Positions 46,305 to 54,999 of a stretch of 55,117 nt of DNA are shown in pieces. The stretch's first letter is position 1, and each line of letters starts with the position of its first letter. The DNA is from Nostoc sp. LEGE 12450 (lineage in GTDB: Bacteria > Cyanobacteriota > Cyanobacteriia > Cyanobacteriales > Nostocaceae). The notes under the pieces are model-generated. The model was not told where the DNA came from and did no database searches. It worked only from the letters and a program-made list of their open reading frames with translations. The translations under genes were made by a program, and so were the position numbers. The stretch is from positions 1 to 55,117 of the forward strand of contig NZ_JADEXU010000041.1 of the NCBI RefSeq assembly GCF_015206895.1, given 5' to 3'.

Positions 46305-47030
46305 CTAATTTACTACACTAATTCTCCCAGTATCTAAATCGTAATATCCACCGACTATTTTCAGCTTTTCTGCCTTGATTAGTTCAGATAAAACTGTGGA
46401 TGATTTCAATTTTTCAACTTGTGCCAAAATATTTGCTTTACAAGCGTTTTCTAATCTATCTCCTGATTTTCCTTTGGAGCTTTCTACACTTGGTTTAATT
46501 GCTTCAAGCAAACTTCCAATTTGCCCTGGTACTTCAGCACCTTTGATAGCTGCATCTACTGCACCACATCTTTCATGTCCCACTACCATGATGACTTTAG
46601 TGCCTAACACTAAGCTGCCAAATTCTAAGCTACCAATTTGCTGTGTTGTGGCAATATTACCAGCTATGCGACAGACAAATAAATCTCCAAGTCCTTGGTC
46701 GAAGACAATCTCTGAAGGGACTCGTGAATCTGCACAACCTAAAATAGAAGCAAAGGGTTTTTGACCTTTGGCAACTTCAACTAAACGTGATTGAGTTTGG
46801 TTCGGATTGCGACGTTTTGCCTTAACAAATCTATCATTCCCATCTAATAATTCTTTCAGTGCCTTATCGGGGGTAAGATCATCTTCTGCTGGCGCTACTG
46901 GGGCTTTTTTTTCGGCTGCAAGTAAGTTTGAGCCAAGTCCAACTGTCAATACACCTGTACCGATCGCACCTGCACCAAACTTCAATAAACCTCTTCTGGA
47001 AAGATTGATTTGGGTATTTCGTATGCTCAT
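46305..47030 (-). CDS. Tat-exported beta-carbonic anhydrase (EcaB-like)
   Basis: A 241-residue beta-class carbonic anhydrase, interconverting CO2 and bicarbonate. Zinc ligands are visible: Cys99 in CADSR with the Asp101-Arg103 dyad, then His152 and Cys155 in GHERCGA. The N-terminus has a twin-arginine signal (SRRGLLKFGAGAIG, Arg12-Arg13, then a hydrophobic stretch and LLAAE), so the enzyme should be exported folded, to the thylakoid lumen or periplasm. It resembles the Synechocystis EcaB protein, reported to affect NDH-1 CO2 uptake. Here it is placed between ndhF3 and ndhD3 (61 bp after ndhF3), a direct genetic link to that complex. Confidence 0.9.
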   Translation of the reverse strand: MSIRNTQINLSRRGLLKFGAGAIGTGVLTVGLGSNLLAAEKKAPVAPAEDDLTPDKALKELLDGNDRFVKAKRRNPNQTQSRLVEVAKGQKPFASILGCADSRVPSEIVFDQGLGDLFVCRIAGNIATTQQIGSLEFGSLVLGTKVIMVVGHERCGAVDAAIKGAEVPGQIGSLLEAIKPSVESSKGKSGDRLENACKANILAQVEKLKSSTVLSELIKAEKLKIVGGYYDLDTGRISVVN

Positions 47031-47091
47031 TTAATTCTCCTGCGAATTTTATACTAAACTGTCTGCTTGTTTGTAATCAAAGGGTGTTTAA

Positions 47092-48972
47092 CTACCCAAC
47101 TGTCGAAATTGGAAAAATCAAATTTAAAAACTGCACTCCCCAAAATGGCCAAGCTACCCATATTCCTAAAATGCTCACTCCTAGTAGGACGGTTAAGGCG
47201 TAAAATTGGGTTTGTCCAGAGGTGCTGTATTTTAAACTTTCGCCACCTAATAGCGAAAATAAACCAACCAGATTAACGATACCATCGACAACAAAGCGGT
47301 CAATCATATCGGCAAGCTGCGAAATTTTGGCAACTCCAAAAATTATGGTCATTTTATAGAGTTTGGGCGTGTAAAAGTCGTATGCAAATAAGTCTTGTAG
47401 ACCTTTCCAAGGGAGGCGAATTGGTTTTGGAATATTGCCTAAATAAACCACCCCAGTGATGCTGCAACCGGAAATACTCGACCAAATTAAGAGGAGTACG
47501 ACATCTTTATTGAGAGTTGCCCAATCGGGTAAAAGTGATAAGCTTTGCAACACTAAAGGAAGATGTAGACTAAAGGCTAATAAAATTACCATTGGCAAAA
47601 TCATCGGCCAGTGTGCTTCAGGCGATCGCTGACTCATTTGTGTAGCTTTACCACCAAAAATTAAACCGAATTCTCTGGTTAAACTCACGGCTGTCAAAGC
47701 ATTTACCGTTATCACTACTCCTACTAACAAAGGTTGCGTTTCCCACAAACCATCTGCTAGTTTCACTAGTGCCCAAAAGCTACCCAATGGTGGAAAACCA
47801 ATTAACCCCAAAGTGCCGACGATAAAGGCTATTGCTGAAATCGGGCGGCGTGTCCACAATCCACCTAATTGGGTGACATCTTGAGTGATGCTATTCCAAA
47901 TAATTCCGCCGGTACTCATCACTAATAGGGCGGCGGATATGGCATGGGTGAGTACTAACAACAGCGCTGCTTCATCTTGTTGCGTTCCCACGGCGATGAA
48001 TACTAAACCCATGTATGCACTGACAGAATAGGATTGGCAGCGTTTAAGATCAATTTGAGCGATCGCAATTAAAGAAGCACCAATCGCCGTCACTACCCCA
48101 ATACCCACCATAGCGGAGGAAACTATGGGCGATAGGCTTAACACAGGTTGAAGTTTAATCAGCACCCATGCACCACTAGCAACTACTACCGAATTCCGCA
48201 AAATTGTACTGGGAACTGGGCCTTCCATTGCTTCATCCAACCACAGATGCAGCGGGAACTGGGCACATTTACCCATCGGCCCAGCAATTAAGGCTAAACC
48301 TACCAGTGCCATTGTTGTCGGGTTGACGTTAGCAGTCGCCGCCCACTCAGCTAGTTCTGGATAACTCCAAGTTCCAGCTAGGGGCCATAATGCCAACACG
48401 CCCATCAGCAAGAATAAGTCTCCCACCCGCTTGGTTAAAAAAGCATCTCTGGCACCTGAGACTACCAACGGCTGGCTAAACCATAAGCCAACTAGTAGAT
48501 AGGTTCCCAGTGTGAGGACTTCCAAAATTACATAGCTGAAGAACAAGTTATTACACAGAACCAGGGCACATAGTCCAGCTTCAAATAATCCTAATAAGGA
48601 ATAGAAGCGTCCCCAACCCCAATCCATTTCCATGTAACCGATGGCATAAATCTGCGCCAGCAAATTCAAGCCAGTAATTACAACTAAAGCACCAACACTG
48701 ACTGAGGATATTTCTAAAGCAATGGTGAGGTCTAAACCAGCTGTAGATAACCAAGGAATAAATACTTCTTGGGCTGGATGATTCCAAGTTGCTTGTAAGG
48801 CGATCGCACTATGTACAAACGCCAAAAATGTCATCACCAAGTTTATGTAACCCGCCGGTCTTGGCCCCGTTTTCCGAATAATTCCCGGCGACCAAGGTAC
48901 GGCTAATAAGCCACCTATTAAGGCATAGCAAGGAACTAGCCAAACAGTCTCAAGTAGAAACTGAGCCATCAA
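47092..48972 (-). CDS. ndhF3: NDH-1 subunit NdhF3 (NuoL-like, CO2-uptake form)
   Basis: A 626-residue polytopic antiporter-like subunit of NDH-1 with about 16 membrane helices. Family blocks include IYAIGYMEMDWGWGRFYSLL, FFSYVILEVLTLGTYLLVG, ARDAFLTKRVGDLFLLMG, GKCAQFPLHLWLDEAMEGP and IAQIDLKRCQSYSVSAYMG. The sequence differs from respiratory NdhF1 in ways typical of the F3/F4 forms, for example CAQFPLHLWLDEAM and a shorter C-terminal arm, and the cup-linked context supports F3. It is the first gene of the CO2-uptake locus and begins with two adjacent ATG codons. A LysR-type palindrome lies 170-194 bp upstream. Confidence 0.9.
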   Translation of the reverse strand: MMAQFLLETVWLVPCYALIGGLLAVPWSPGIIRKTGPRPAGYINLVMTFLAFVHSAIALQATWNHPAQEVFIPWLSTAGLDLTIALEISSVSVGALVVITGLNLLAQIYAIGYMEMDWGWGRFYSLLGLFEAGLCALVLCNNLFFSYVILEVLTLGTYLLVGLWFSQPLVVSGARDAFLTKRVGDLFLLMGVLALWPLAGTWSYPELAEWAATANVNPTTMALVGLALIAGPMGKCAQFPLHLWLDEAMEGPVPSTILRNSVVVASGAWVLIKLQPVLSLSPIVSSAMVGIGVVTAIGASLIAIAQIDLKRCQSYSVSAYMGLVFIAVGTQQDEAALLLVLTHAISAALLVMSTGGIIWNSITQDVTQLGGLWTRRPISAIAFIVGTLGLIGFPPLGSFWALVKLADGLWETQPLLVGVVITVNALTAVSLTREFGLIFGGKATQMSQRSPEAHWPMILPMVILLAFSLHLPLVLQSLSLLPDWATLNKDVVLLLIWSSISGCSITGVVYLGNIPKPIRLPWKGLQDLFAYDFYTPKLYKMTIIFGVAKISQLADMIDRFVVDGIVNLVGLFSLLGGESLKYSTSGQTQFYALTVLLGVSILGIWVAWPFWGVQFLNLIFPISTVG

Positions 48973-49141
48973 CTTACCTCTAAATTTCCATCAAAAGTTT
49001 GGGGTTTTGAATCAACTTACATTGATCCCTGTTAACCCAGAGATATCTACGACAGGCTACGCCTATGCAGATCAGACAAATTTATCTTTATTTAATCTTG
49101 TTAGAAACAGCTTACCGTTATATCTGTCAAAAAGGAATTAC

Positions 49142-49166
49142 TTTATCTAAACAAATCTAAGATAAA
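49142..49166 (-). promoter_or_regulatory. LysR-type T-N11-A palindrome upstream of ndhF3
   Basis: TTTATCT (49142-49148), 11 bases, AGATAAA (49160-49166): a perfect 7-bp inverted repeat with the T-N11-A core of LysR-family operators. In other cyanobacteria the LysR regulators CcmR/NdhR and CmpR control CO2-uptake genes. The sequence is not their published consensus as I recall it, so the regulator is inferred. Confidence 0.5.
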
Positions 49167-49234
49167 TGCTCTAAAGAAATCTTATATAATTAACCATTTG
49201 AGTAATGGATAATAAGTATTGTTTTTTATCTATG

Positions 49235-49258
49235 AATCAATCATTGGTTTGATTAATG
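49235..49258 (-). promoter_or_regulatory. Second inverted repeat upstream of ndhF3
   Basis: AATCAA (49235-49240), 8 bases, TTGATT (49249-49254), overlapping CATT-N9-AATG (49242-49258). The ATCAAT/CAATG elements resemble the CcmR/NdhR motif loosely. Its position between the small membrane protein gene and ndhF3 fits an operator. Confidence 0.35.
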
Positions 49259-49296
49259 AATCATCATGAGTTTTTACTTATTGACATAAAGGACAA

Positions 49297-49318
49297 GAGA
49301 CGCAATCAATTGCGTCTC
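49297..49318. repeat. Dispersed palindrome GAGACGCAAT/ATTGCGTCTC
   Basis: A 10-bp perfect stem with a 2-base loop. It is a variant of the palindrome at 46204-46223, with paired changes that preserve the stem. It sits 27 bp beyond the end of the minus-strand small membrane protein gene and may terminate that transcript. Confidence 0.65.
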
Positions 49319-49344
49319 TACAAGTCAGCAAAACAAAATATGAT

Positions 49345-49530
49345 TTACACTTTAGTAACTTTGTCAATCTGCCAAAAGTGCGAAATAATTGCAGGTGCTT
49401 GGTCAAATTGGCTGATGGGGGCGGGTTTCATGTCTCGGTAGTCCAGCAGTTGGACTAAGATCAGGTAAGCGATCGCTAAAATAACCGAAATCGCACCTGT
49501 AAGAATAGCAATTAATTTTGAACGTTCCAT
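49345..49530 (-). CDS. Small single-pass membrane protein conserved-looking in cyanobacteria
   Basis: A 61-residue protein with one membrane segment (residues ~6-28, LIAILTGAISVILAIAYLILV) followed by a short soluble tail (YRDMKPAPISQFDQ). TAGGAA stands before the ATG on the minus strand, which supports it as a real gene. I recall similar unnamed small proteins in cyanobacteria but no function. It lies upstream of ndhF3 on the same strand, 372 bp away with likely promoter elements between, so co-transcription is unlikely. It could be an accessory membrane peptide, but nothing proves a link to NDH-1. Confidence 0.7.
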   Translation of the reverse strand: MERSKLIAILTGAISVILAIAYLILVQLLDYRDMKPAPISQFDQAPAIISHFWQIDKVTKV

Positions 49531-50263
49531 CAGTATTTCCTATATTTAAAGTTATTGTGCTGTGTCTATATCCTAATAAGTTCTAGTTAAGGCTTGATCG
49601 TCCTAACCCTCCTTAAAAAGAGGAGACGCTGAAAGCGTTAGTTAGTCTGCGAGGCAGAGGTTCCTCCAATTCAAGCAAGTGAGTGGTCTGGGCTAGGCAA
49701 AATATCATGAACCCAAGCGTATTAGCCTATATCTACATTAATACTTCACATATACACCACATAGTTACCGATATACTCATAGTTGTTCAAAGCAATAGTT
49801 TAGTACGTTGCACCTACATATTCACAGCAGTTTTCTTTTGCATGAAGTACAAAGAGTTACGGGTTTTGAGGCAGGATCGTGCAGTGTTACAGCAGCAGAC
49901 AGATCGCTTTTAGCGGGAGAAGGCAAGAGATAGAAACTCTATCTGATGCGTGAGTTCTGCATTTGTACCTAAATTATTTGCAAAATACTGTATCTTTACA
50001 TAGTTCAATTGTTTCATACCCACCTGCTTATTAGAATCATATATGAAGATAGAGTTTTGCTTGCACTGCAAACATTTGCAAACTCTAAGAGGTATGAAAA
50101 AACATAGCAAACTTAAGCATAAAATTAAGTACCAATAAACTCATAATTTTTCTTGATTACAGTTTTTAGTCATTATGAGTAATAAAAAAATACAGAATTT
50201 CTGTTATCTTATTAGGATATTAACTATTGCGAAATAGTCACTTAAATATAAGTTTAGATTTCC
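49531..50263. other. Gene-free region before the GT-C gene
   Basis: 733 bp with no gene that I can support. AACCCTCCTT/AAGAGGAG-like repeats are near 49604-49627, and AGATAG/CTATCT (49928-49944) is a small hairpin. Reading frames here (for example GTG 49683, 76 codons) lack ribosome sites and family features. From 50100 the sequence is AT-rich and probably contains the promoter of the next gene. Confidence 0.45.
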
Positions 50264-51796
50264 ATGATTAGTATTGCCAAATTAAATAAAATTGACTTTA
50301 TAGTTTTGATTGCTATTGTCATTATTGGTCTGATACATTTATCTTTTCCATTTGACGGAGATCAAGCATTTTTTAGGCTAGGTGCTTTGGAGATGCAACA
50401 AGGAAAAGTACTTTATCGGGATTTTTGGGATATTAAACAACCGGGGATTTTCTCATTTTATTTTTTAGCAGGAACTTTATTTGGTTTTAATGAGATTGGT
50501 ATCCATGTATTTGAACTTATTTACATGGTATTTTTTTCGATAATATTGCTGCTGACTCTAAAAAGCTATTTTCGACATCAGATAATTGCAAGTCTAGTAC
50601 CTTTGTTAACAGTTGGCGTTTACTATATTGTTTCCGGTGCTTGGCATCTGACTCAAGTAGAAGCACTAGTCGGTTTTCCTTTATTCCTTTGTCTTTGGGT
50701 TACTTTTAAATCTTTTCCAAAAGAAGGAAAGCAAAGATTTTATCTGCTTTTAATGTCAGGTTTTTTAGGCGGAATTGTTCTGCTATTTAAATTCTTATTT
50801 CTGGTGATATTAGTTTCATTCTGGCTAAGTATATTGATGTATTCTATACTGATAAAACGCCACACTATCCAAAAAAACTTCATTGAGATTTTTATCCCAA
50901 TTTTTATAGGAGTTACATTTCCTCTTTTGGTTGTTGCCAGCTACTTTATCTCGGTTAATAGTTTTGCGATAGTGTTTAAGACATTTTTTATATATCCACC
51001 AATGATTGTTGCTAATGCTGCATTTAATCAGACTAATTTTGTTTTGGGAATGAAATGGTTATTACAGAATTTTTATTCTTTAATTTTAATGACTGCTGTT
51101 GCAATATATGTATCATTGTATAAGTCTAAGAATATATTGACTTTGCTACTTGTTGTTTGGTGTATTTTTGGTTTGTCTGTTATTCTTTTACAAGAAACAG
51201 CATTGTGGGAATACCATTATTTACTATTATTTGTACCTATAGGTATTTTAGCAACTAAGGGATTAGATATATTGTGGGATTCCTTAAAAGGATTAAAGTC
51301 TCGAATCCCAACTATTTTGCTGGTATTTTTATTGTTCTTACCTTTCTCTTTCACTCTCGTAAAAAAGAGTATTACTCTGGTTAATAATAATTTTGCTTTA
51401 ACTGAAAATGCACGATTGCAATATCAGGCTGTCTTTAGACCAAAATATCCATCTCTTCGTTCAGAAGCTAATTTTATATCTCAACCAGGAAATCTTGTTG
51501 GTGATATTTATGTAGCTGGCGATCCATCTATTTACTATTTTTCTGGTCGGAATCAAGCTACAATACTACGTGGTTGGGCTCTTGAATATTTTTTATCTGA
51601 GCAATGGTCAGCACTTATAAAGCAGTTAGATTCATCAAAGCCTCCTTATATTTTTATTGATTACGAACCCCAGGCTATAATCAAAAACAAATTTCCAAAT
51701 CTGTTGGAATTTGTTGAGAAAAAATATCAGATTTTACGCCAAAATAATAACGGTATTTGGTATATCTTGAAGGAAGACTCAGAAGTGAGAATTTAG
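50264..51796 (+). CDS. Polytopic GT-C / family-39-like glycosyltransferase
   Basis: A 510-residue membrane protein with about ten hydrophobic segments. The first loop holds FPFDGDQAFFRLGALEMQQG and VLYRDFWDIKQPG, the acidic DGDQ and D-x-K-PP/QPG pattern of dolichyl- or undecaprenyl-phosphate-mannose type (PMT/ArnT, GT39/GT83) enzymes. A hydrophilic C-terminal domain (~420-510) follows. Such enzymes transfer a sugar from a lipid carrier on the periplasmic side. Acceptor and donor are unknown. The base composition is more AT-rich than the NDH-1 operon. It stands alone. Confidence 0.75.
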   Translation: MISIAKLNKIDFIVLIAIVIIGLIHLSFPFDGDQAFFRLGALEMQQGKVLYRDFWDIKQPGIFSFYFLAGTLFGFNEIGIHVFELIYMVFFSIILLLTLKSYFRHQIIASLVPLLTVGVYYIVSGAWHLTQVEALVGFPLFLCLWVTFKSFPKEGKQRFYLLLMSGFLGGIVLLFKFLFLVILVSFWLSILMYSILIKRHTIQKNFIEIFIPIFIGVTFPLLVVASYFISVNSFAIVFKTFFIYPPMIVANAAFNQTNFVLGMKWLLQNFYSLILMTAVAIYVSLYKSKNILTLLLVVWCIFGLSVILLQETALWEYHYLLLFVPIGILATKGLDILWDSLKGLKSRIPTILLVFLLFLPFSFTLVKKSITLVNNNFALTENARLQYQAVFRPKYPSLRSEANFISQPGNLVGDIYVAGDPSIYYFSGRNQATILRGWALEYFLSEQWSALIKQLDSSKPPYIFIDYEPQAIIKNKFPNLLEFVEKKYQILRQNNNGIWYILKEDSEVRI

Positions 51797-51887
51797 AGGA
51801 TAGTTTAAAAGTCCTGTTGTCTGATGTTTGATAAACCACTTTTAGGCGATAGTATAACTGTAGATTATTGCAATTCTCTCATCTACC

Positions 51888-52553
51888 ATGCCAAAACAGT
51901 CTATAGGTCTTGACGATCAACTCTATAATTACCTTTTATCCGTTTCACTGCGGGAACCAGAGATTCTTTTGAAGTTGCGCCAAGAAACTGCCAGTCATCC
52001 CAGAAGCACAATGCAGATTTCACCAGAACAAGGGCAGTTTATGAGATTGCTAGTACAGCTGATTGGAGCCAAGAAAACCCTAGAAGTTGGTGTATTTACA
52101 GGTTATAGCTCGCTTTCAGTGGCTTTAGCACTTCCTGATGATGGTAAAATTATTGCTGCTGATGTGAGTGAAGAATTTACTGCGATCGCTCGCCGATATT
52201 GGCAAGAAGCCGGAGTTGCCCATAAAATCGATCTACGATTGGCTCCAGGTTTAGAAACTTTAGATCAGCTGTTGGCAACTGGACAAGGCGAGACATTTGA
52301 TTTTGCTTTTATTGATGCTGATAAAGAAAATTATGATGGATATTATGAACGATCGCTGCAATTATTGCGTCCAGGTGGATTGATTGCGATTGATAATGTT
52401 TTATGGTCAGGACAAGTTGCTGACCCGGAAAATCAAAATGAAAGCACCCAATCGATTCGGGCACTCAATGAGAAGTTACATCATGATGAACGGGTAACAC
52501 TCTCCCTTGTGCCCATTGCCGATGGACTAACTTTAGCTATCAAGCGACCTTAA
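51888..52553 (+). CDS. SAM-dependent O-methyltransferase (CCoAOMT-like)
   Basis: A 221-residue class I methyltransferase of the caffeoyl-CoA/catechol O-methyltransferase family. The SAM loop is LEVGVFTGYSSLSVALALP. The metal and catalytic region is FDFAFIDADKENYDGYYE, followed by LRPGGLIAIDNVLWSGQV. Length and motifs match the cyanobacterial enzymes that methylate di- or trihydroxylated aromatics with a divalent cation. The physiological substrate is unknown. Its last 21 bases overlap the end of the convergent hydrolase gene. Confidence 0.92.
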   Translation: MPKQSIGLDDQLYNYLLSVSLREPEILLKLRQETASHPRSTMQISPEQGQFMRLLVQLIGAKKTLEVGVFTGYSSLSVALALPDDGKIIAADVSEEFTAIARRYWQEAGVAHKIDLRLAPGLETLDQLLATGQGETFDFAFIDADKENYDGYYERSLQLLRPGGLIAIDNVLWSGQVADPENQNESTQSIRALNEKLHHDERVTLSLVPIADGLTLAIKRP

Positions 52554-53513
52554 TACGGTATTACCATCCCGTAAAAATTCCAGAATCGCTGCATTCAACT
52601 CCTTAGAAGCACCAGTTGAAGCGTCATGATAGCAGTTAGACAAAATTTTTAATTTGGAATTTGGGATATGCTGATGTAATTTTTCACCATGAGTAGCAGG
52701 AAACCAACTATCTTGATCGCCCCACAAAACTAGTGTAGGACACTTAATTGCACTTAGTTTATTTTGAATTTTGGTAAGCATATTTGGCTTATTTGCTTGC
52801 CAATTCTCAATTTCTCGTGCTGCTATTTGTAACTCTTCGGCAACTTTGACAATCGTACCAGGAAATTGAACAAACGGATAACTTATCCAATAGACATCTT
52901 CTTTTGTCAAAATTGACGGATCAAATAATACCCCACGTCTTTCTATTGCCATAATTTCTCTTAATAGAGGTGCAAACAAATATGCCAGACGTAAGGAGTC
53001 AATTGTTTGAATGATTTCTAGAGGGGTTTGGGCAAGTAATCCCATAGCCCAATGGGGTAGACGTTGGGCAAAAACAGGTACATTTACTACTACAAGCTGC
53101 CCGATTAACTGCGGATTTTCTTGAGCAAGAGCAAGGGCAACTAATCCCCCCAGAGATTCCGCTACAATCACTGCGGGTTCATCACATAATCCCTGAATAA
53201 TTCTTTGAAACTCAATAACTTGATGACCGTTGTGTTCTCGACGAGACAATGGTTTTTCAGAAAAGCCAAAACCTTTGGCATCAAAACAAATTACCCGAAA
53301 ATATTTAGATAATTCTGTTACACTGTGTCGCCAATTATAGCTCCAACTACCCATGCCATGTAACAAAATTAGCGGTTTTCCTTTACCTTTTTCGCCATAA
53401 GAAATTTCTACAGGATAGCCTTTAGCATCAGTAATAATTAAAGTTTGCCGTCCTTTGGGAAAAGTAGCTTGCCACCAATCTTTCATTCCATTATCTATCA
53501 ATAATTTAACCAC
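52533..53513 (-). CDS. Alpha/beta-fold hydrolase
   Basis: A 326-residue alpha/beta hydrolase. The oxyanion block is LILLHGMGSWSYNW, the nucleophile elbow is VAESLGG with Ser120 (an Ala replaces the usual first Gly of GxSxG), the acid lies in LWGDQDSWFP and the base is the His in CYHDAST. A cap domain (~140-240) is present. No signal peptide. Its ATG (53511-53513) overlaps the stop of the DUF4112 gene (53506-53508), so the two are translationally coupled; Met10 is a possible later start. The substrate is unknown; hydrophobic esters are typical. The 3' end overlaps the O-methyltransferase gene by 21 bases. Confidence 0.88.
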   Translation of the reverse strand: MVKLLIDNGMKDWWQATFPKGRQTLIITDAKGYPVEISYGEKGKGKPLILLHGMGSWSYNWRHSVTELSKYFRVICFDAKGFGFSEKPLSRREHNGHQVIEFQRIIQGLCDEPAVIVAESLGGLVALALAQENPQLIGQLVVVNVPVFAQRLPHWAMGLLAQTPLEIIQTIDSLRLAYLFAPLLREIMAIERRGVLFDPSILTKEDVYWISYPFVQFPGTIVKVAEELQIAAREIENWQANKPNMLTKIQNKLSAIKCPTLVLWGDQDSWFPATHGEKLHQHIPNSKLKILSNCYHDASTGASKELNAAILEFLRDGNTVLRSLDS

Positions 53514-54012
53514 CAGTTAAAGCGTTCCAGAATATTCTAATTAGGATTACGGGTAATGCTACTAAAACAATGGATATTAGCAACAATCCAACCAAAAGAG
53601 CAATGATAAATAACCTGTCTGCACTCTTTTGCTCGCTAGGAAACTTTAAGTATTCTTCCAATAGCTTGATATTATTAGTGTTAGCTCTCCAGGCAAAATC
53701 AAAAAAGTCTCCCAAAACGGGGACAGCGCCTACCAAGCCATCAAGGATCACATTGACAACCATTTTGCCTAAAGTGGCTCTAGAGACACCCAGCCGTGCT
53801 GCTTCTAGGATGATGTAGCTAGAAAACATTACTCCCAAAAAATCACCACCAATAGGTATAAGTCCTAAAATTGGATCTAGACCGAAACCAATCTGTGTAC
53901 CAGGAATGGTAATAACATTATCTAGCAGCCGACTTAACTGACGCAGGCGCTTTAAGGTGGGTGCTTTAGCATCAGGTTCAATCATAGAAAACCGAGGAGG
54001 AGAATCTGGCAT
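53506..54012 (-). CDS. DUF4112 membrane protein
   Basis: A 168-residue protein with the DUF4112 pattern: LRQLSRLLDNVITIPGTQIG, FGLDPILGLIPIGGDFLG, and VPVLGDFFDFAWRANTNN. Three hydrophobic segments follow the basic N-terminus, the last (~133-160) being a clear membrane helix. The function of the family is unknown. It is the first gene of a two-gene unit with the alpha/beta hydrolase (8-base overlap), which suggests a shared membrane-linked role. Confidence 0.87.
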   Translation of the reverse strand: MPDSPPRFSMIEPDAKAPTLKRLRQLSRLLDNVITIPGTQIGFGLDPILGLIPIGGDFLGVMFSSYIILEAARLGVSRATLGKMVVNVILDGLVGAVPVLGDFFDFAWRANTNNIKLLEEYLKFPSEQKSADRLFIIALLVGLLLISIVLVALPVILIRIFWNALTGG

Positions 54013-54099
54013 GAAAGCGATCGCTAATTTTGCATTGAATCGTTAGATATTCTACTCCCCTACTGAGCTTTTGCAAAAGTTTTCTCAAGGATTTACAAA

Positions 54100-54999
54100 T
54101 TAATATTTTTCGTTAGATTGTGACTGCGCTTTTAGACGCATATCTTCACCGACTGTCACGTTCAACTGATCGCCAATTAACAGTACAGCAGCGCTCATCG
54201 ACAGCCAGAGCATTAAAACTATCACAGCTCCTACAGCACCATATACTTTATTATAATTGCCAAAATTCGCCACATAAAGCCGAAAGAGGGCAGACAAAAT
54301 TGCCCAGAAAACAGCTGCCAAAATTGCTCCAGGCATCATTGGCGTGCCTGAGTTCCATACACTTGGCCCATAGCGGTAGACAAAGCCAAAAGCAACAGCA
54401 ACAATACTTAAAGCTAAAGGCCAGCGTAACAGCTGCCAAAGATGTAATAAGACGATCAAGGAACCATTTTCGCGTACTACCATTCCCAAAAGCCAATCGC
54501 TGGTAAACACTAAGAAAGAAGCCAGCACTAAAAGCAACATAGTACCAACTGTTAATCCTAGAGAGACGAGCTTGGCTTTCCAAAAGGGGCGCATATTTTC
54601 TGAAGGAATTTGATGAATTTGGTCGAGGGCTGTCATAGCGGTACTCACTGCCCCAGAAGCAGTCCAAATTGCTAATACAAAGCTTAGAGAAAATAAGCCA
54701 CTATTTCTAGAATTGGTAATTTCTGTGGTAGCAAAATCACGAATTAGAACCAGGGCTTGTTCCGGTAGGATTTGACTAAGTTGGGCCGCTAGTTGTTTAA
54801 AGGTAGCTTGTAAAGATTCTGCCAATAAACCAATGGCTGTGAGGACAGCAAGAATCGCTGGAAACAGCGATAACATGGCATTGAAGGCGATTTCTGAGGC
54901 TAGTCCCAAAAGTCGTCTTTCCATTGTCCTAGCAAAAGTTTTTTTGAGCGTGCGCCAATTGAGGTAGTAAAAGAAACGAAAAAAACGAGGCTTTGGCAT
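54100..54999 (-). CDS. YihY/BrkB-family inner-membrane protein
   Basis: A 299-residue protein with six predicted membrane helices. The YihY/BrkB landmarks are RRLLGLASEIAFNAMLSLFP near the N-terminus, TASGAVSTAMTALDQIH in the middle, and the AVIVLMLWLSMSAAVLLIGDQLN block near the end. Members were once called ribonuclease BN by mistake; the actual function remains unknown. It lies 87 bp upstream of DUF4112 on the same strand, so co-transcription with the DUF4112-hydrolase pair is possible. Confidence 0.9.
   Translation of the reverse strand: MPKPRFFRFFYYLNWRTLKKTFARTMERRLLGLASEIAFNAMLSLFPAILAVLTAIGLLAESLQATFKQLAAQLSQILPEQALVLIRDFATTEITNSRNSGLFSLSFVLAIWTASGAVSTAMTALDQIHQIPSENMRPFWKAKLVSLGLTVGTMLLLVLASFLVFTSDWLLGMVVRENGSLIVLLHLWQLLRWPLALSIVAVAFGFVYRYGPSVWNSGTPMMPGAILAAVFWAILSALFRLYVANFGNYNKVYGAVGAVIVLMLWLSMSAAVLLIGDQLNVTVGEDMRLKAQSQSNEKY

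Noticed and set aside
49683..49913. A 76-codon gene before the GT-C gene
   Set aside because: GTG start without a ribosome site, with composition like the surrounding non-coding DNA.
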